DNA of 7,952 nucleotides from an uncultured Bacteroidales bacterium (GTDB taxonomy: Bacteria > Bacteroidota > Bacteroidia > Bacteroidales > UBA932), in the NCBI GenBank assembly GCA_905235775.1, contig CAJOMY010000080.1, forward strand, positions 1-7,952. Reading direction: 5' to 3'. The notes below the pieces were generated by a model. It was given only the letters and a program-made list of their open reading frames with translations. It ran no database searches and was not told where the DNA came from. Both the position numbers and the translations under genes were made by a program. Below are positions 7,005-7,952 of this stretch, piece after piece (within the stretch, counting starts at the first letter, position 1; the number at the start of each line of letters is the position of its first letter).

Positions 7005-7045
7005 TTTATAATAATTGTCTTTATAATAATTGCTTTTATAATAAG
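7005..7045. repeat. 15-bp AT-rich tandem repeat, about 2.7 copies
   Basis: TTTATAATAATTG plus two pyrimidines repeats with an exact 15-bp period at 7005-7019 and 7020-7034. A third, partial copy (TTTATAATAAG) lies at 7035-7045. It sits 10 bp beyond the stop codon of the outer-membrane protein gene, in its 3' untranslated region. Read on the plus strand it would encode an Ile/Phe-rich stretch, which creates a false membrane-protein-like frame. It may act as a slippage-prone microsatellite or AT-rich spacer. Confidence 0.8.
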
Positions 7046-7054
7046 CCTGCTGGC

Positions 7055-7952
7055 CTACATCTCGGATGTTCCGACCCTCAGGAGCACGTTCAGGGTGGCG
7101 TACCAGTTGTACCCGGTAATATTGAGGTCGGTATCCCCGAAGGTGGCGACGCCTATGCGCGCGCCGACGCCGAAGATTTTAGGCGCGGCATTGCCTCCAC
7201 CGAAATACTTGGCGCCCATAATGCCCGTGGTGTACCCGAACGAATAGAAGTCGTCCATGGTGCGCCCGTATTTTTCCTTGTACTTCTCGTCGGTCTTGCT
7301 GTCAATTTCGAGGGCGTGGAGCCTGAGCCCGCCAAAGACAGCAAGGTCGTAGTCGTAGGAGGTGAACACGTTGACCCTGAAAAGGCCTTCGATGGTGGTG
7401 TACGAGATGTCCTTCTTGGAATAGGTGTAGCCATCCTGCACCACATCTTCCTTGAGGCCATACTGGAAGATTCCCCCGATATGGAAGTCCACGCAGTACC
7501 TCCCGTAAATGCAGTAGCCTACGTTCATGTCGACCGAGGGCGCATTCTTGATAATATCGTCTGCACCGTTGCTAAAGAAGTTTGCTCCAATGCCGAATCC
7601 TAATAACAGACGGCCATTATGGAGTTCTTCTGCTTCGGTTTTTATGTGGTAGATCTTTTTCAGGTAAGTGAGTTGTTTTTCGTCCGTAATCTTGGAAAGT
7701 TGAATTTGTGCGTAACGCCTGTCTACGCTGTCGAAAAATGCGTCGTAGACGATAACCCTAATGAAAGCGGCATCCCCTTCGGGGAGTTTTTCAAGGTCCT
7801 GTTCCCAGGCATCGCTATTGAGGTAGGCAAAGACGTTCTTGAAAAACTCTGCCCGTTCTGCGTTCCACTGGTATTTGCTAGCGTGCCGGTATGCTATTTG
7901 GGATTTTTCTGCGGCATCCCTTACGGAGTCGGCATTCGCGAGAAACTTGAAG
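7055..7952 (-). CDS. Outer-membrane beta-barrel protein, C-terminal 298 residues
   Basis: The minus-strand frame is open from the right edge to TAG at 7057-7055, so the start lies outside the window. The Met at 7528 is internal (residue 142 of the visible part) and falls inside the barrel. Visible residues 1-110 are charged and probably helical ('DSVRDAAEKSQIAYRHASKYQW', 'LTYLKKIYHIKTEAEELHNG'). From about 114 the sequence turns into alternating, Gly- and aromatic-rich strands ('RLLLGFGIGANFF', 'MNVGYCIYGRYCVDFHIGGIFQYGL', 'FGGLRLHALEID', 'IFGVGARIGVATFG', 'WYATLNVLLRVG') typical of an 8- to 10-strand barrel. The last residue is Met, not the usual aromatic. I do not recognise the family; a function in transport, adhesion or envelope structure is equally possible. 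Glu is GAA in 9 of 10 cases over visible residues 1-110, matching the carboxyltransferase fragment and not the A2M. Confidence 0.7.
   Translation of the reverse strand, partial: FKFLANADSVRDAAEKSQIAYRHASKYQWNAERAEFFKNVFAYLNSDAWEQDLEKLPEGDAAFIRVIVYDAFFDSVDRRYAQIQLSKITDEKQLTYLKKIYHIKTEAEELHNGRLLLGFGIGANFFSNGADDIIKNAPSVDMNVGYCIYGRYCVDFHIGGIFQYGLKEDVVQDGYTYSKKDISYTTIEGLFRVNVFTSYDYDLAVFGGLRLHALEIDSKTDEKYKEKYGRTMDDFYSFGYTTGIMGAKYFGGGNAAPKIFGVGARIGVATFGDTDLNITGYNWYATLNVLLRVGTSEM

Larger units (their letters stand above)
6847..7054. other. Gene-free AT-rich spacer between the two right-hand genes
   Basis: This 208-bp spacer lies between the stop of the outer-membrane protein gene (7055) and the start of the carboxyltransferase frame (6846), both on the minus strand. 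It holds the ribosome-binding site, a small palindrome, a 7-bp tandem repeat and a 15-bp tandem repeat. It presumably contains the carboxyltransferase promoter, but I could not pick out convincing -35/-10 boxes. No T-tract terminator is visible after the upstream gene. It is much more AT-rich than everything left of 6345. Confidence 0.6.

Noticed and set aside
6913..7045. Possible CRISPR array from the clustered short repeats
   Set aside because: Units are 7 and 15 bp in direct tandem with no unique spacers and no cas genes nearby.
6990..7247. Small plus-strand frame with an Ile/Phe-rich 'membrane' start
   Set aside because: The hydrophobic stretch is simply the translation of the 15-bp AT repeat, and the rest is antisense to the barrel-protein gene.

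Overview
The window looks like two pieces of DNA from different bacteria joined at about position 6346-6354. The left piece (1 to about 6345) is GC-rich and carries Bacteroidales-type genes: the end of a fimbrillin-like (DUF6562-type) surface protein on the + strand, then on the - strand a lipoprotein LD-carboxypeptidase (peptidase family S66) and a very large bacterial alpha-2-macroglobulin (A2M). The right piece (about 6349 to 7952) uses different codons and has a Shine-Dalgarno-led gene start, AT-rich short tandem repeats and an outer-membrane-barrel gene. My best guess for its source is a Fibrobacter-like bacterium, which often shares the rumen or gut with Bacteroidales. That taxonomic call is from memory and is tentative.

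Layout: 2-457 (+), 3'-complete end of the fimbrillin-like protein; 426-1583 (-), S66 LD-carboxypeptidase, converging on and overlapping the first gene by 32 bp; 1597-6846 (-), one unbroken 1749-codon frame whose first ~166 residues are the start of a biotin-dependent carboxylase/decarboxylase carboxyltransferase subunit (OadA/PycB/transcarboxylase 5S type) and whose remaining ~1580 residues are an A2M lacking its own start and signal peptide; 6847-7054, a gene-free spacer with a ribosome-binding site, a small palindrome and two tandem repeats; 7055-7952 (-), the C-terminal 298 residues of an outer-membrane beta-barrel protein that runs off the right edge.

In the left piece the A2M and the LD-carboxypeptidase are 13 nt apart on the same strand and are probably co-transcribed. 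Both would act in the envelope: A2M as a protease trap or surface-protection protein, the carboxypeptidase on peptidoglycan stem peptides. The arrangement recalls the known pairing of bacterial A2M with PBP1C, but with a different peptidoglycan enzyme. The A2M has lost the thioester Cys-x-Glu-Gln motif.

The main result is the in-frame fusion at the A7 tract. The fused protein makes little biochemical sense: half of a cytoplasmic carboxyltransferase barrel joined to a secreted protein with no signal peptide. Codon use switches at the join. I favour a chimeric contig (assembly, amplification or library artefact) or a recombination scar over a new functional fusion. I did not find a convincing new biological system.
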